Shown here: in pieces, positions 35,458-47,961 of the stretch
How the letters are laid out: each line of letters opens with the position of its first letter
Position numbering within the stretch: the stretch's first letter is position 1
Origin: Fratercula arctica
Lineage: Eukaryota; Chordata; Aves; Charadriiformes; Alcidae
Length of the DNA stretch: 64,000 bases
Assembly (NCBI GenBank): GCA_947846985.1
Contig: CANTUZ010000006.1
Coordinates: forward strand, 46,498,707-46,562,706
Reading direction: 5' to 3'
Program-made: the position numbers and the translations under genes
Notes under the pieces: model-generated
Seen by the model: only the letters and a program-made list of their open reading frames with translations
Told to the model about the DNA's origin: nothing
Databases searched by the model: none

Positions 35458-36049
35458 ACTTTGAAACATTTTACAGACCAATCTGAAATACATCAATTAA
35501 ATACTGATCTCTCTGCTGTTAAAGGCAAAGTACTGATTGATGACATGGGGCAAGATGTCACCCGTGTTCTCTCTTGCACTATTCTCAGGCTCTGTCATAC
35601 AAATTTCACATGTGCCAGGGATGTGGGTGACCAGCAGGGTGGGGACAAGCTGCAAAATGCAACTGGATGAGCTTGTCCTAGTGTTTTCAATCATTGCTGT
35701 TTAACCTAAATGGGAACATCTTCGGAAACGCACCATTGCTGGAGATATTTTCAGCAGAAAGATTATTGTAATTTTTTTTTTAGTTCTGAATATAGGTAGA
35801 CTCTATCATATAAATATATATGTGTCTATGTATGTGCCTGTGTGACTCAGGGCAGAGGAGAACCTTTCTTTACAAAGACATTTCTTTGAAAAATCTTGAT
35901 CTTACTGATCTAAAATAATGGCTTTTTTTTTTTTTTATATGGCTCTTCTTCATCAAAAAGTTTCCAAATATTTATTTTAATTCCAGTGTGAAATAAGAAT
36001 AAATTCTGGAACGTAACAGGCTTCTGTAGAAAATAAGTAACATCTTACA

Positions 36050-36500
36050 GGCAGCTGCAGTGATCATGCATTTATTCAAGTCAAGCTAAATATGCCCAAA
36101 AAGGGTTAAAAATTCCTTTTAATTAAAACACTTATCAGTATCATTGTACTTGTTGCAAGTATGATGACAGATGTGAATCTGCAGCAGGTGCACACGACTA
36201 TTTCTAACTCGTACTAAATAATAGATGAAACCATTTTAATTTGTTGCCATATTCCCACATCTCCTTGCTCCGAGAGGGAAGCAGCTTGTGCGTACCCACA
36301 CCCCTCAGCAGGCAAATCCAAGCCTTGCCTGCTAATAGATGTTGAGGTTAACACCAAACAATTCAAAGCTTCTCATTAATTACTGCTAATTGTCATGGCA
36401 ATCTCCTTTCTCCTGTTTTATATCCTGAGCAAATTACAGAATAGGTAAGAAGAGAGATGCTTGGGAAAACAATTAGTTTCACTAATTCACTAATTAGCGT
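36050..36500. promoter_or_regulatory. Candidate regulatory block with clustered homeodomain cores
   Basis: AATTAG (36471), ACTAATTC (36481) and the palindrome CTAATTAG (36490-36497) put three TAAT/ATTA cores within 27 bases, at roughly one-helical-turn spacing. Further upstream are TCATTAATTACTGCTAATTG and TTTTAATTAAAACAC. No repeat or open frame accounts for this. Confidence 0.3.
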
Positions 36501-36527
36501 GATCTGATTTGAATATTTCTTTTTGCT

Positions 36528-36537
<10 letters not shown>

Positions 36538-36562
<25 letters not shown>

Positions 36563-36710
36563 CCAGCAAACCACCACACCACCACAAACCTCAATGAACT
36601 CAATTCCACATTCCGAAAATCCAGTCCAGAAATGAAGATACCAGAAATGAAGATAACCAGCACTGCAAACCTGTTTCTCCACAAAAAAAAAAAAAAAAAA
36701 AAAAAAAAAA
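36538..36710 (+). repeat. Two long A-runs flanking a 15-bp tandem duplication
   Basis: A25 (36538-36562) and A28 (36683-36710) lie 120 bases apart. Between them CCAGAAATGAAGATA occurs twice in perfect tandem (36626-36640 and 36641-36655). A CCACCACACCACCAC stretch follows the first A-run. Open frames crossing it on either strand are only poly-Lys or poly-Phe. Confidence 0.9.
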
Positions 36711-36711
36711 G

Positions 36712-39700
36712 CCATCTCTGGCTGAATGTCCCCAGGCAATTGCTGTCCAGAAATCTAAAAGGGAAGATCCCCTCTCCCAGAGAGAGCGCTGAGAGGACAC
36801 GGTCATGTCAAACCTCCCACATCTCAAAGAAGTTACTTACTAGCACTGATAACTCCACCTTACATATTTTTAAGGAAATAATTGTGTCTGCTCACTTTGC
36901 CTTTCGTCATCAGTTAGGTCAATCTGCGTTTGCCATCGCTCTTCTGCCCGAGTCACACCACCGTATTTCCTTTCCCGTGCCCAGCGCTGGGTTCAGAATA
37001 AGGCCTCGTTCAAAGCAGCACGTGGCAATTTTTTAGGGAGGGTGGAGGATTCGTGCAGAATCTGGCCTAGAGCTGTGTCAAAGCTGGTTTTAGTTCTTTT
37101 AATTCTAAGCTGCCAAAGAACTCCTTCAAACCCCTTCAACCCTCAAACTTTGTGGGTTTGAACAGATCAACAAGATGGTTTTATCTTCTCGCACCATTCT
37201 AGGAGAATATCTCCATTGAATCCTCCTGGGATGAATGAGTTTTCTTCCTGATGAGAAAAGTAAATGAAATATTCCTCTGTATACAGAGCATGCCATGGTA
37301 GTGATGGTCTTAAAGCTTTGGATTTGGCCGAAAAATCCAAGCAGCAAAACACCTACTACAATTTCTTTGGCTATTATGAACCAAACAAGATGCTCAGAGC
37401 TGTTGATGAAGTATAACTAAAAACACATTAATTTATCCAGCATCCCAGCTACTACTGGGACTGATGTACAACCAGAGGAGGCCAAGGAGACTGCGTTACC
37501 GAGGTGTCACAAGCCCATGGTGTTAAACTAGCAGGAGCTGGGTGAATAAGTACAGGTAATGATTTATTCAACGTGTTTCTGTTCCATATAATAGCCTGAG
37601 CAGATTATGATATTCTTTTATATGTCTGTCCCCTATTCAAATATGCTTCTGGATATTTTTAAAGTCACAACTGACTGGTAATATTCGAGATTTTTGCCAT
37701 TTTGTTTAGCAACGAGCAGTCATACCTTGCTCCTACCCCCCAACCCGATGAGCCCCCAAACATTTCCAGCACAAGTTCATGCAGATGCGAAATTAATGTT
37801 CGCCTTCTGCTGTTAACTTTTACCAGCAAAATAATAAATTCAGTTAATAACGGAAAAGAGTATTCATGGTGCTTTCTTGACAGCGCTCGTTCACCTCTGC
37901 ACTTGTTATGGTAAAACAGAGTATTCGATGCTGCTTGCTTTTGGCAAAGCTCCACCATTCAGATACCGCTGCAGCCACAGGCTGGAACAGATCTGGGGCA
38001 GTAAAAAAAAAAAACAAAAACAAAAAAAACAACCCAGCATCTAACTGCAAAACACAAATGTTTTCCTGATGGAGTGGGGGCTTTCTAGGAGGCTGCAAGA
38101 CCACCTCCAGGTAGGCTTTCACGCTGTGGAGGATATGGCATTTCCATACAATGGCCGCGGCTATTGTGCAGAAACACCACCTCCTCCGTGGCGTGAAAGC
38201 CTTCGGTTGTTCTTCCAAGCAGGACACAATATGAAACGTGACTGGCGAGTTTTCTCCATAAACAAACCGAACCTCTCTCCCTCACAGAGCTGCCTTTCTT
38301 CTCCCAAAGCCTACTAAAAGCTTGGAGTCTCCTTGCATCTATTAGAAATCCTTCCCGGAGAGAGGAACCAGACATTGTAAATGAACCATGGCTTAGAAGC
38401 CCCCTTGTACCTGCAAATATCCCACAGATTCCAGAGGCATTTTATGTCGTGCCTATTTACCTGTCATGCTAGTTCTCACCCTATGATTCATTTATTTTTA
38501 ATGCTTTCAGCAGTTTTTACTGATGCTTCTCAAGGTGTTAGGGTGTCCCCTCTGTAGCACTTTTGGATTCGCTTGCAGAACTAATACACCGTGGCAACAT
38601 ACAGAGAATATTGTTCAGATGCTTTGAGAAAAATTAAAAAAAAAAAAGCAAGCTTTCCCATTACCGACACACACATGCTCACACATGAAGGACTAATAAC
38701 TCAGACCAGCCGTTAAGCTCTCCAAGATGTCTAGCAAGTACAACGGAAGGGCAAACCCAGAACCAGATCGACCCAAGGGGACCTTGGCCATCAGCATCCG
38801 GGCAGGGCAAACACAGAGCCCCAGCCAGGCTGCTCACAGCATGGTCTGGACGGTCTTCAAAGCCAGCAAGGATGGAGATTCCTCACCTTGCTGGGTCCCA
38901 GGGCTTCCTTATCCCGTGGGACACCTTTCTTCCTTACACCCAGCTCCAGTTTTCCAAATTCTTGCTTGCACCAGGGGTGCAAAACTAATATTTTGGGTGC
39001 AGATGGAGAGTAAAGGGGCTAACAGCTCACTACTGGCCAAGCTCCAGTTGACCCAGCCCTGGTCCCCACTGCCAAGGTGCCCAGCAGGTGCTTGTAAAAA
39101 GAGTTGCTGCCCAGTTGGTCCTTTCTGTGCTTGTATCTCCAGAAAACCCCTATTCCTCCACTGTAGCAGAGCTTGTTCTTTAGATATTTTATGAGGGTTT
39201 CATGCTCCACAAAAAAGGAATCTTTTTGAACAACTATAAAAGATCTATCAGTAAAAATAGAGAACGCCAAACAGAACATTACTGGAACTTACCCTCATCT
39301 AAATTCAGATCCAGCAATATCGTAGCCACTCTGCAGGGTTCAGTCTGGCATAAAATTGCCAGAACATTTCCCAAAACCTTGGGCAACTCTGGAGCTGCCT
39401 CTGAACCGTGCGCTGCTGGGCTGGCTCCATCGGCGCTCTCCTTGGGGAGCTGGCATGAAGTGGGCTTGCCTGTCTCCACAAGAGCTGCCCATCACACCTT
39501 CTGGTTCCCCTTTCGATACTGATAATTGAGTAGGGCAAAAACCCCTTCTAAGAAGGCATGGAAAACACGACTTGATATTGAAACATCTGCACATTCTTAA
39601 TTGTCTGAACTGCCCCCTCCATCAAAAATATTCGTCATTTGCTGCATTTCCTAAACAACGGGGGGAAGTTGCCACTGCTTTTCCTAATAATATATGCCCA

Positions 39701-42700
39701 CAACTCTATTTTCCCCATCTGCTATGCTTGCCTAAGACTGGTCATTTGTTACCTGCTAGTTCCAATTGATTTCCTTTTGCCTCTGCTTTCCGTCGCCATG
39801 AGTGCAGAGAACAAACACCACGATTTATACCAGCCATCTAGTACCAATCATTAGATAACAAGGTCCTTTACTGAAAGCATTTAGAGTAAAACAATACTTT
39901 AAGTTTACCTTTGCTTTCATTTCCTTCTTTATTACTTCAGGTTCAAAATAAGGCCAGAGAAGTTCCACTTACATGGAAGATTAGACAGTCAGCCAATATA
40001 AATCCTTCAAATCCTATACAAGATATAGTACCCAGTTTCTAGTGCAATTGTTTAAATTTGTTTTTTTAAATCAGTTTAATGAAATTCTCAGCCCTTCTTC
40101 TCTTGTACCCATTTGCTACCTGTTGACCTGAATGTGGACAGACAACAGCTCCATTGGTGGCAGGGTGGCTTTTATCCCACAGAAGCACAGGCATGGCCAA
40201 CCTTTGGACTTCAGCTCATCAACCCTTCAGGGGAAATGGAGGGAGGGATTGGGAAAGTCCCATGGTGTCCTTCCTCAGCTTTTCCCACCTCACACTGATT
40301 AGAACACAAGTGAAGTTACTTTGCACTGAGTCTGGTTTAGCTTCTGCTAACATTTTCTCTGCAGTATGGAAACATTTCTTCTCCACACAGGAAAGAGCTG
40401 GACTAGAAGAAACTGAACAGGAGAAACAAAGCCCAAGGATATGAAAATTAGCAAGAAACTCAAAAAATGCAAACCTGCCAGGTGTGCTCTGAAGCTCTCC
40501 TGGACAACTTGGTTCTTCACAGGGAAGATACTCCATGTAATGCTCCATGGCTGGACAGAGTGCTGTCCTCATGCCATGCTCTTCCCTTACAATTAGTGTG
40601 TGCACATACACTTACGTATTAATATCCCACCTTTGACAGAGTTAGAACTTTCCACCATAACATCAAATTTTTTCTAAAGGCCGATTATACTCCTGTAAAA
40701 CTTTAGTAACGTTATTCTAGCAATGGCTGTTCTACCTGCTTGTAATTCGGTGTAAAGGAAAGCGGTCGACATTCAACCACCCGAAGCCACAGGAGAGGTT
40801 CAGGTATTTTAAAAGACCGTGGCTTTCTGGAGGGACATTGTCCCCTCTCACCCCAACCACTACCAGGAGCACGAGCTCTCCAGCAAGAAGTGATACAGGA
40901 ATAACTACACTATTCTGTAGACACTCATGAAACTGCAGAAGCAACACCCAGAAAATTGAAACCTTTTAGGGTCAAGGCTGCCAAACAGACTGGTTCCTGC
41001 TGTGACACCGAACGGGCAGTCTCCGTTACCTAATTCTTCTGGAAGTTCAGGAAAAAGTCTCCCAGTGGAAACTCCTGACTCCTGAGCACTTTGGCAAATC
41101 TGGATCTTATTTAGAAGCCTAACTGGGGGCTGAGCAGTAGAGGACTAGCAGGGTGATAATAAAAGAAAACATTGCAGCAATTTATCATTAGGGAGCAGTA
41201 AGAAAACCTTCCCAATTTTTTTTTTTTTTTTGTTAAGTAAACTTTAATCAATATAACCTGTTTTTCTGAAGTTAGATGCAAGCTGTGAAATCCAGATTTT
41301 GATTTCCCCAAATACGTCATGGTTACATCTCCAGAAACATACTGGAGAATCATCCTTAGTTTTCCACCGAGTTATTCTGCTACAACAAAACTGGCTCTGT
41401 CTCTAGTATGGCAATACATTTTCAAATGCTGCTTCATACATTTTAGTAGGAACATGCATTGTACAGTATAGCAGTTCATTTTATATTTTATTACTAATAT
41501 ATATAAGACAACGTAATTTATCACAGCATTTTGAGAAAAGGGTCAAACATTTCCTCTGGCAGAAAAATTAAAAATCCTTTGCATCGAATACTTACAAGAT
41601 CTACAGTGAATAAAAAGGAAATTTTCACATAAAAACCTACTAATTTCAAGCCCAAGTGCTCTTGGTTTTATGCAAGTGCAAAACCTTTGTAAGGGACACA
41701 TCCAAATCCCAGTGAATCACTTGAAAATGCCCTTCAACCCCAAGGGGCTGAGCTTGGGCCCTGGGGCATTGAGCTGTCAAAAGGAGGACCTGGGTACGTA
41801 CACTCATGTGCTAATAATTGAAAGGTCAGCTCCATATACCTTTCATTTTCCAAGGGACTGTACGGGCTGGGAATTTCCTCTCCAGTTACCCACAACTCAA
41901 GCTGATGTCCAAGACTGGCTCAGCTCATCACAAAATGGAGACAACTGGTTTGATTCCAAGAACTGCCATCATGCCCAGGTTTAAAGAGAATGTTCAAATT
42001 CCAAACAAATTTGACTCTAAGGTTTTCGCCCACAGGCCTCTGCGAATTAATACTAAAAGGTAATTGTCGAGCTATAGCAAAAAACACCCTCAGATTGTAG
42101 CCAACTGTCCATCCTCCTTTCAGCAGGGGGGCTGCATGTAATTTTCTGCCTTCGATTAAGATTCACCACTAAATTCATCTTCTTTTAAGACCATATTATT
42201 GCACCCTATGGTATCACATGAAATGCACAGCAAAGGTTTGGGAATTCTTTTGGAGGATGATGGGGAGTGAAAGCCCATGTTAGAGGCACAATGGAAATAA
42301 ATGCATAATTCAGCCCTTGCTTTTTTATTTGTCCTTGGCATTAATGAAGAGCAAATTAGCTACTCTCCTTGGGTGTCTACCAGAAATAATAGTAACAACT
42401 AGAGCTCTTTCCCCCCCTCAGTAATATGTTCCTTTGTAGATAAGCACTGTGAAGAGGTAAAATTATGTCTTTTAAAAGTTTACTGTTTTCTTGTTCTGAG
42501 ATGTAAATGATAGGGTTGGGGCTGGGAAGTAATTCAGAAATATTTATTCCACTGAGACAATAGCTTTTTGTCATCAGAAGAAAGAATTGGTGACTATCAA
42601 AATGAAACAAAAAGACAACAGCATTAACCGTGGCGTGTGCTCCATCAGTAAATAAGACGCGCACCTTTCCAATGACTCCGCACACCGAAGCCTGAGCCCC

Positions 42701-43268
42701 GGCCGAGGGAAGGGATGAGAAGGGGAACAACCGCCCCATAAGGTGACCTGGCTGAGGGACAGAGCATTTTTATTGTTATTCATACATGTGCAATAAATAT
42801 AATAAGATACTCAAAGCATTTCCTCCTCTTCCAGATGATTAGTTTACAGCCTGTTTCATCAGCCTTTTATGGTGTGTAACAGGGACTTGGAAAAAACGTA
42901 AACATTTTTGCATCATTTTACAGTTACAATATCCTGACCAAGGCAGTTCTTGGTTGGAACTAAGTGTTCAGCCTGGAACTGGAATTTACTTATCGAGAGA
43001 CTGCAAAGTGTTGAAACCCGTGGTGTAACCCCGGCAAAGTGAAATAACGGCTCTCCTGTGAAGACCAACGCGTGGGTATAACTGAAAGACAGATCTACCT
43101 GCAGCGCAATGCATTTGTATAATTAAATCAACCTGCCACCGTCTCATCTATTATGTAGATGCAGAAATACTAATAATAATCCTCACAGATCTAGAAAGAC
43201 TGAATTAATGGTTCCAAGCAGCAAGAACTTGTTTATGTTTGGATCCCCTCTCACCAGATCTTCTTTAA
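36712..43268. other. Unassigned intronic sequence
   Basis: Apart from a tentative CR1 remnant at 38835-38965 and a T16 run at 41216-41231, no element was recognised. A 155-codon plus-strand open frame at 38727-39194 partly overlaps the remnant and looks non-coding. Open frames of 96-130 codons near 40154-40611 and 42377-42739 have no homology. Confidence 0.45.
38835..38965 (-). repeat. Possible degenerate CR1 fragment
   Basis: The plus strand reads GTCTTCAAAGCCAGCAAGGA then TGGAGATTCCTCACCTTGCT, and later TTCCTTACACCCAGCTCCAG. This resembles the reverse complement of an internal CR1 segment ('caaggatggagattccacaac...' type). It is much diverged and lacks the 3' hallmark, so the call is tentative. 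Confidence 0.35.
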
Positions 43269-43269
43269 C

Positions 43270-43510
43270 TAGCTCCTGGGTAGAATTCATTAATTTTTAT
43301 TAACAGGGAAAACATTTGTCCCCATGACAATATTTGCATTGCCTGAATGATTTTCACCTCTGCCACAAGGTGTACTATCGGCTCATACATCACGCGATTA
43401 CTTGGAAAGCAGAAAGACCCTCAGTCATTAGTGAGTGAATTAAAGATGATCTAAAGAGCTATTAATCACAGTGACAAAAGCCTTAATGTTGCTGTGACCC
43501 TAGTGGAGCC
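43270..43510. promoter_or_regulatory. Candidate conserved noncoding block
   Basis: Unique sequence with ATTCATTAATTTTTATTAAC, CATTAGTGAGTGAATTAAAG and GAGCTATTAATCACAGTGAC. The homeodomain-type cores are interspersed with E-box-like and GC-containing segments rather than simple AT. Confidence 0.27.
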
Positions 43511-43678
43511 TGGGGACTAAAAGGGAAGCCGAGGGAAGAAAATGGAAACATATGTTTTCTCCAAAATAACCTACCTTAGGAGAACTGTCAAAGAAGGAGT
43601 CACATCAAACTGAGAAATTCTGCTGTACCAATGCTCCTAGATTTTACTAGGGGGGTTTCTGTAGTCAGTCTACTTTTT

Positions 43679-43702
43679 TTATTATTATTATTATTATTAT
43701 TT
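43679..43702 (+). repeat. (ATT)n microsatellite
   Basis: About seven perfect ATT units follow a run of Ts. It is likely to vary in length between individuals. Confidence 0.9.
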
Positions 43703-43704
43703 AC

Positions 43705-46700
43705 AATCAGTATAAACAATTAAGCAATAAAAGCTACATGGTATATTCAGACCTTCCTTCTCTTTGTCAGGAGTTATTTAAAAGCAATATATTTAGAGCA
43801 AACTGATACTCGCAACATACTCCAGTATAAACAGAGATCACTTAGCAAACAACATAGTCCAGGTTAAAGATTTAGCATCCACATCCCACGTGGAGAATAC
43901 CAGGCAGTGAACCCTATTTCTGTGTTTTCAATTTGAGACTGTACTATTAAATAGATTCAAGAAAAAGTGAAGCCTTCAATTTGCTGATGCTAACTCAGAT
44001 TCAGCGAGATGAATCAGATGTTCAGACACAAACCTTAAATCACAAAACCCAAGTATGTCAGTACAACAAATCTTTCTAATCTTTACAATAATCACTTTAG
44101 GTACAGTTACAAGCTGTTCTTATTGGCACTGGTTTAGTGAGATGTGTCGATAACAACATCATCTCTTTATGAGTAGTAAGATACATATACAAAAATTATA
44201 CATATAGATGCAGCCGGCAGTCTCATTAGAAATGCCACTTTGCATTGTATTTTTAATTGTTTTCTTTGGAGTCTGTAGATATCAGACGCATACAGGTCAG
44301 GACATCGGAAAAAAGTATTTAAGTTGCCTGTCTGAATAAGCATTAGACAGTTGGAACGTGGTTATGGGAGGGATTTTAAGGTCACGTTTGATTCACAGGC
44401 TACCACTTTGAAACTAAGCAAAGAGTAAACCCAAGGTATATTGTGAAGTCCTAGACACAGACCAGCACATGAGCTTGTATCATATCCCTCCTCCAGGGAA
44501 GGAGGCCACCCCTGTCTCATTGTCCCCAGAGGAGGTTGCTCAGCTCTCCTGGGGATCCCTCTCTACCTGACCCAGCACACGTCATGGCCCCAGGGCCCTT
44601 CATTCCTCTGTCCTTAAGGCAAAGGGACAATACTGCTTTCTGCTAAATGACGCTGTTCAAGAAGATAGCAGATGCTGGCAGCCAAGTCCCTCACGCCACA
44701 AGTAGGTTTCACACCGAGGGACTGAATGGTAGTTGAGAAGGGAGCTGGCTTGCTCCTGACTGCTGAGCTTGACCTCACCAAAGTCGAGTCAGACAAATTG
44801 GATTGAGGGCATGTAAGAGCTTGCTGCTGTTCTGGACATGGCTGCTCCCTCTGTACCTTCCCCGTCACTCCAAAATCTTCCCACTCCTCCTGTGCTAGGA
44901 GGAATGCTCAGACCACCCTCTGCTCAGCCCATTTAACTCACTGATCCAGCAGAGCACCTTATTCCACTTTATTTAATTTCTTTCTCCATCTGTGTGCATT
45001 ACAGAGAGATCTGTCTTGGAGCAGCTGAGCTCCTGGTACCCTCTGCTGTGCTCATCTGTGCCTCGTGGACAACCTGCAGTGATTTCCTTCCCGCTAAGTC
45101 TGTTCTGGTGCTGCTTCCAAGTCGTGCTCCCTAAGGATCTGATCCACAGCTTCTGGAGGGTTCCTGTTTGCTTCATCATACATACAGAAGCATAGGGAAA
45201 CAACTGTAATGAGCATGGCAGCCAGATATTGAAAATAAGCTTAAGTTTTAAGGATGTACATCAAGAACCTTCCACCCCCCTTTGCCCTCCTTTCCCTCCA
45301 CTCTCTGGCCTTCAAATTAGGCAGTCCGGATCCAGATTCAGTCTCCCAAAACTTGTTTAAGAGGGTTTGAAATCACTCTCTCTGATTTCAGGCTCCAATC
45401 CCGTGCAGATCTCTGGGATATTAATGGGCTCCACAAAGATGAACTTGTTTTTAGACAGGATTGTTGCCTTACTTTTATAAAACTCTTAGTATTTAGTGAT
45501 GTGATATCTGATCGGTCTAAAGTAAAACTTTTCATCTCAATGAGAAAGGTCACTACATATTCATCTGATGTCAGACCTATACACAAACAAGCTTCCTTAA
45601 ATGACAGATCAGAAGCAAGAAGTGGTCTCTTTTTTCTAACAGCATCAGCCCAGCTGCAGTTCTCAGTGGCGCTTTTTCTCAGCTGGTCTGCTTTCAACTT
45701 TCACTTCCTATTTAGAAAGCTAAATTGGGAGTGCTTTAATCTTCTGGGTTCGTTTCCTTAATGAGAAGTGAAAGGTATAAGTGGCAGCAGGTAAAGAGAT
45801 ATTGAAAGCTGTGGCAGACTAGCATTTAAATTTTCAGAAAAGCTAGATCAGAGCATTTTCTTACATTCCTTTCTTCCATGATAGTAAAAAAAAAAAAAAA
45901 AAAAAAAAATCCAAAGTTGTGGTTGCTGGGGAGATGGAACATCAGCAGAAGAGCAAACTTTGAGTGGGGGAGAGGGGAGTCTTTGTGGGCTTCATCCTGG
46001 AGTATGCTGAGTAGCTCTGCCCTGATTCAGCAAACCACTGAAATGTGCTCATCCAAGCTCACATTTGAAAAACAATACAGTACCCAGCGTAAGAATAAGC
46101 AAAGACAGTCTTGTTGCTGGTCCTCAGCACCTCACAGGATGAAGCCTTAGGAGCAGAAAGCTGTAGACAAGAACTCCCCTAAAAGCTTCATCTTGACAGT
46201 CTTTGCTGCCAGTGGAAAACATCATGATTTTGCTTGTACAGTTTTGCTTTCCAGATATTAAAAAAACATAAATTTGTGTCCCCGCATAACTTCTTCCTCC
46301 AAAAACCTTAAGAAAATTAAGAGAAAAGCAATCTGATCTACCATCCATCCCATGAAGAGGTCGGGGCGATGCCAGCACAAGCTTTGTTTCACAAGCCTCA
46401 GCCCAGCGAAAGAGCACATTTCATTGCTTGTTCCTTCGCCTCGCTGCTTTTCCTGCTAATCTGTGTTTGTTTAGGGAGAGAGAAATTCCTATCCCTTTTG
46501 GTCACAACTGAGAAGTCTCACAGAAATCCAGGCCCTGGATTTCAACATCTGTGCCCACTTGAGGATATCACTTATGTCAACATTTCCAGAAGTAGCCACT
46601 GCATGGGACTCCCCTTCCACGTGTGCAGTCTCAGCACCGCTGGTCCACCCCTCCCAGTGCCTCAGCACATCTGGGTCCCCCCCAGTTCTGCTCCATTGTT

Positions 46701-46900
46701 TGATGCCTTTCTATTTCCATTAAATAACTATACAGGAGACATAAAATAAGATTTGCACCGCTTTTGTGTCTTCCTTTCCACTAAGTTACACCTGAAAAGA
46801 CTGGAGAAGAGTTGCCAGATAAAGTGCTAAATCTCAGCAGCAGAAAGGAGCAATTTGGGCACTTTTTCAGCAGAACGCTTGAATATCGCCACAAGCCCAT
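43705..46900. other. Unassigned intronic sequence
   Basis: AT-rich unique sequence to about 44450, then a GC-richer segment at 44480-45200 without recognisable repeat or domain. Overlapping opposite-strand open frames at 45338-45761 and 46124-46749 are taken as chance. Confidence 0.45.
45886..45909 (+). repeat. A24 run
   Basis: Twenty-four As in unique sequence; no polyadenylation signal sits just upstream. Confidence 0.9.
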
Positions 46901-46904
46901 GAGC

Positions 46905-47005
46905 CATAGAATCATAGAGTGTGTTGGGTTGGAAGGGACCTTTAAAGGTCATCTAGTCCAACCCCCCTGCAGTAAGCAGGAACATCTTACACTGCATACA
47001 CTGCA
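46905..47005 (-). repeat. CR1 LINE 3' fragment
   Basis: The plus strand starts CATAGAATCATAGAGT and continues with TTGGGTTGGAAGGGACCTTT and 'TCATCTAGTCCAACCCCCCT', the reverse complement of the CR1 3' end. The element therefore points to the minus strand. It is one of the better preserved copies here. Its upstream boundary after about 47005 is unclear. Confidence 0.93.
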
Positions 47006-47589
47006 TCATGCAGCACGCTTCTGGTGCTGCACTCCCATCGGGAGCAGTCTGGAAAAATAGGTTTGTATCTTGCCAAGACACTTGCTAACACCCTCCTCTG
47101 TGGTCCCCACTTTGTACCTGGATGTTTCATGGCTAATTAAGAGGTAACAGCACCTAATTTCCCACTACATTTCAGGTGTTTGGAGGAGCACTTTATTGTG
47201 TTTCCTTGCATTTCCCCTGGGTTTTGTTCTTACACATCCTATCCATGTGTTACTGACTTAGCTCATTAAATATAAATTGACATCTCTACCGTACTGGGCT
47301 GAGTATCCTCAAAATCCCTTAAATATCATGGTGCCTTAGAACTAACATGAAGCAGGCTGGAATATCCTGTACGAGTGAAAGTAAGTCTGGGAAACAACAC
47401 TAACAGAGGCTCATTCCCCTAATACATGGAAAAAAACGGGGATCCAGTGCAAATGAAGCATAGGATGGTAAATAAGAACTGTGTTCGCTTGCAGTCATGC
47501 ACTATAGCCATTAAGCCTTAGGGTCTTAAAGGTACCAAGCAAGGCATATGATAAATTTCTCAAAAACATCCCAGCCATAACATAGTTCT

Positions 47590-47960
47590 TGCTGATTGCT
47601 CATTTACCCATAATGCATGCTGTCATAGCAAAGCCTGACAAATGACAGAGAAAGCTCAGGTTATTTTTTACGCTGACTGCCAAGCCCCTCACCTCAGATT
47701 ATTCATTTATTAGGGCAATCACTGAGGTCTGGGTACTTAATATTGTTTTCACCAAATATGAAAATGATCTACTTGCCTATTCTTTAGTTCCTCCTAGGGC
47801 AAGCCATTTATCATCAGCCCTGGATAAATGACTGCTTCATTATAGCCATAATTTATGAGATGTTAGAACTAAAGAGCCACACCTAAAGACTTAAAGCTTT
47901 AATATGGATTAAAATAAGATAATCAATCAAGCATATACAAATTTTCTTTAGAATTATTCC
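47590..47960. promoter_or_regulatory. Candidate enhancer with GATA and PBX-HOX motifs
   Basis: A reverse GATA site TTATCA (47808-47813), a weaker GGATAA (47822-47827) and AGATAA (47917-47922) lie within 115 bases. The last overlaps by one base a reverse PBX-HOX site ATCAATCA (47922-47929). The surroundings are unique, AT-rich and dense in ATTA cores. GATA2 and HOX/PBX control of MECOM in blood stem cells is established; its action through this block is inference. Confidence 0.33.
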
Positions 47961-47961
47961 T

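Noticed and set aside
36509..37036. 175-codon plus-strand open frame
   Set aside because: It is mainly poly-Lys from two A-runs and has no recognisable domain or splice context.
38727..39194. 155-codon plus-strand open frame
   Set aside because: It overlaps a likely CR1 remnant in reverse orientation and has no known domain.
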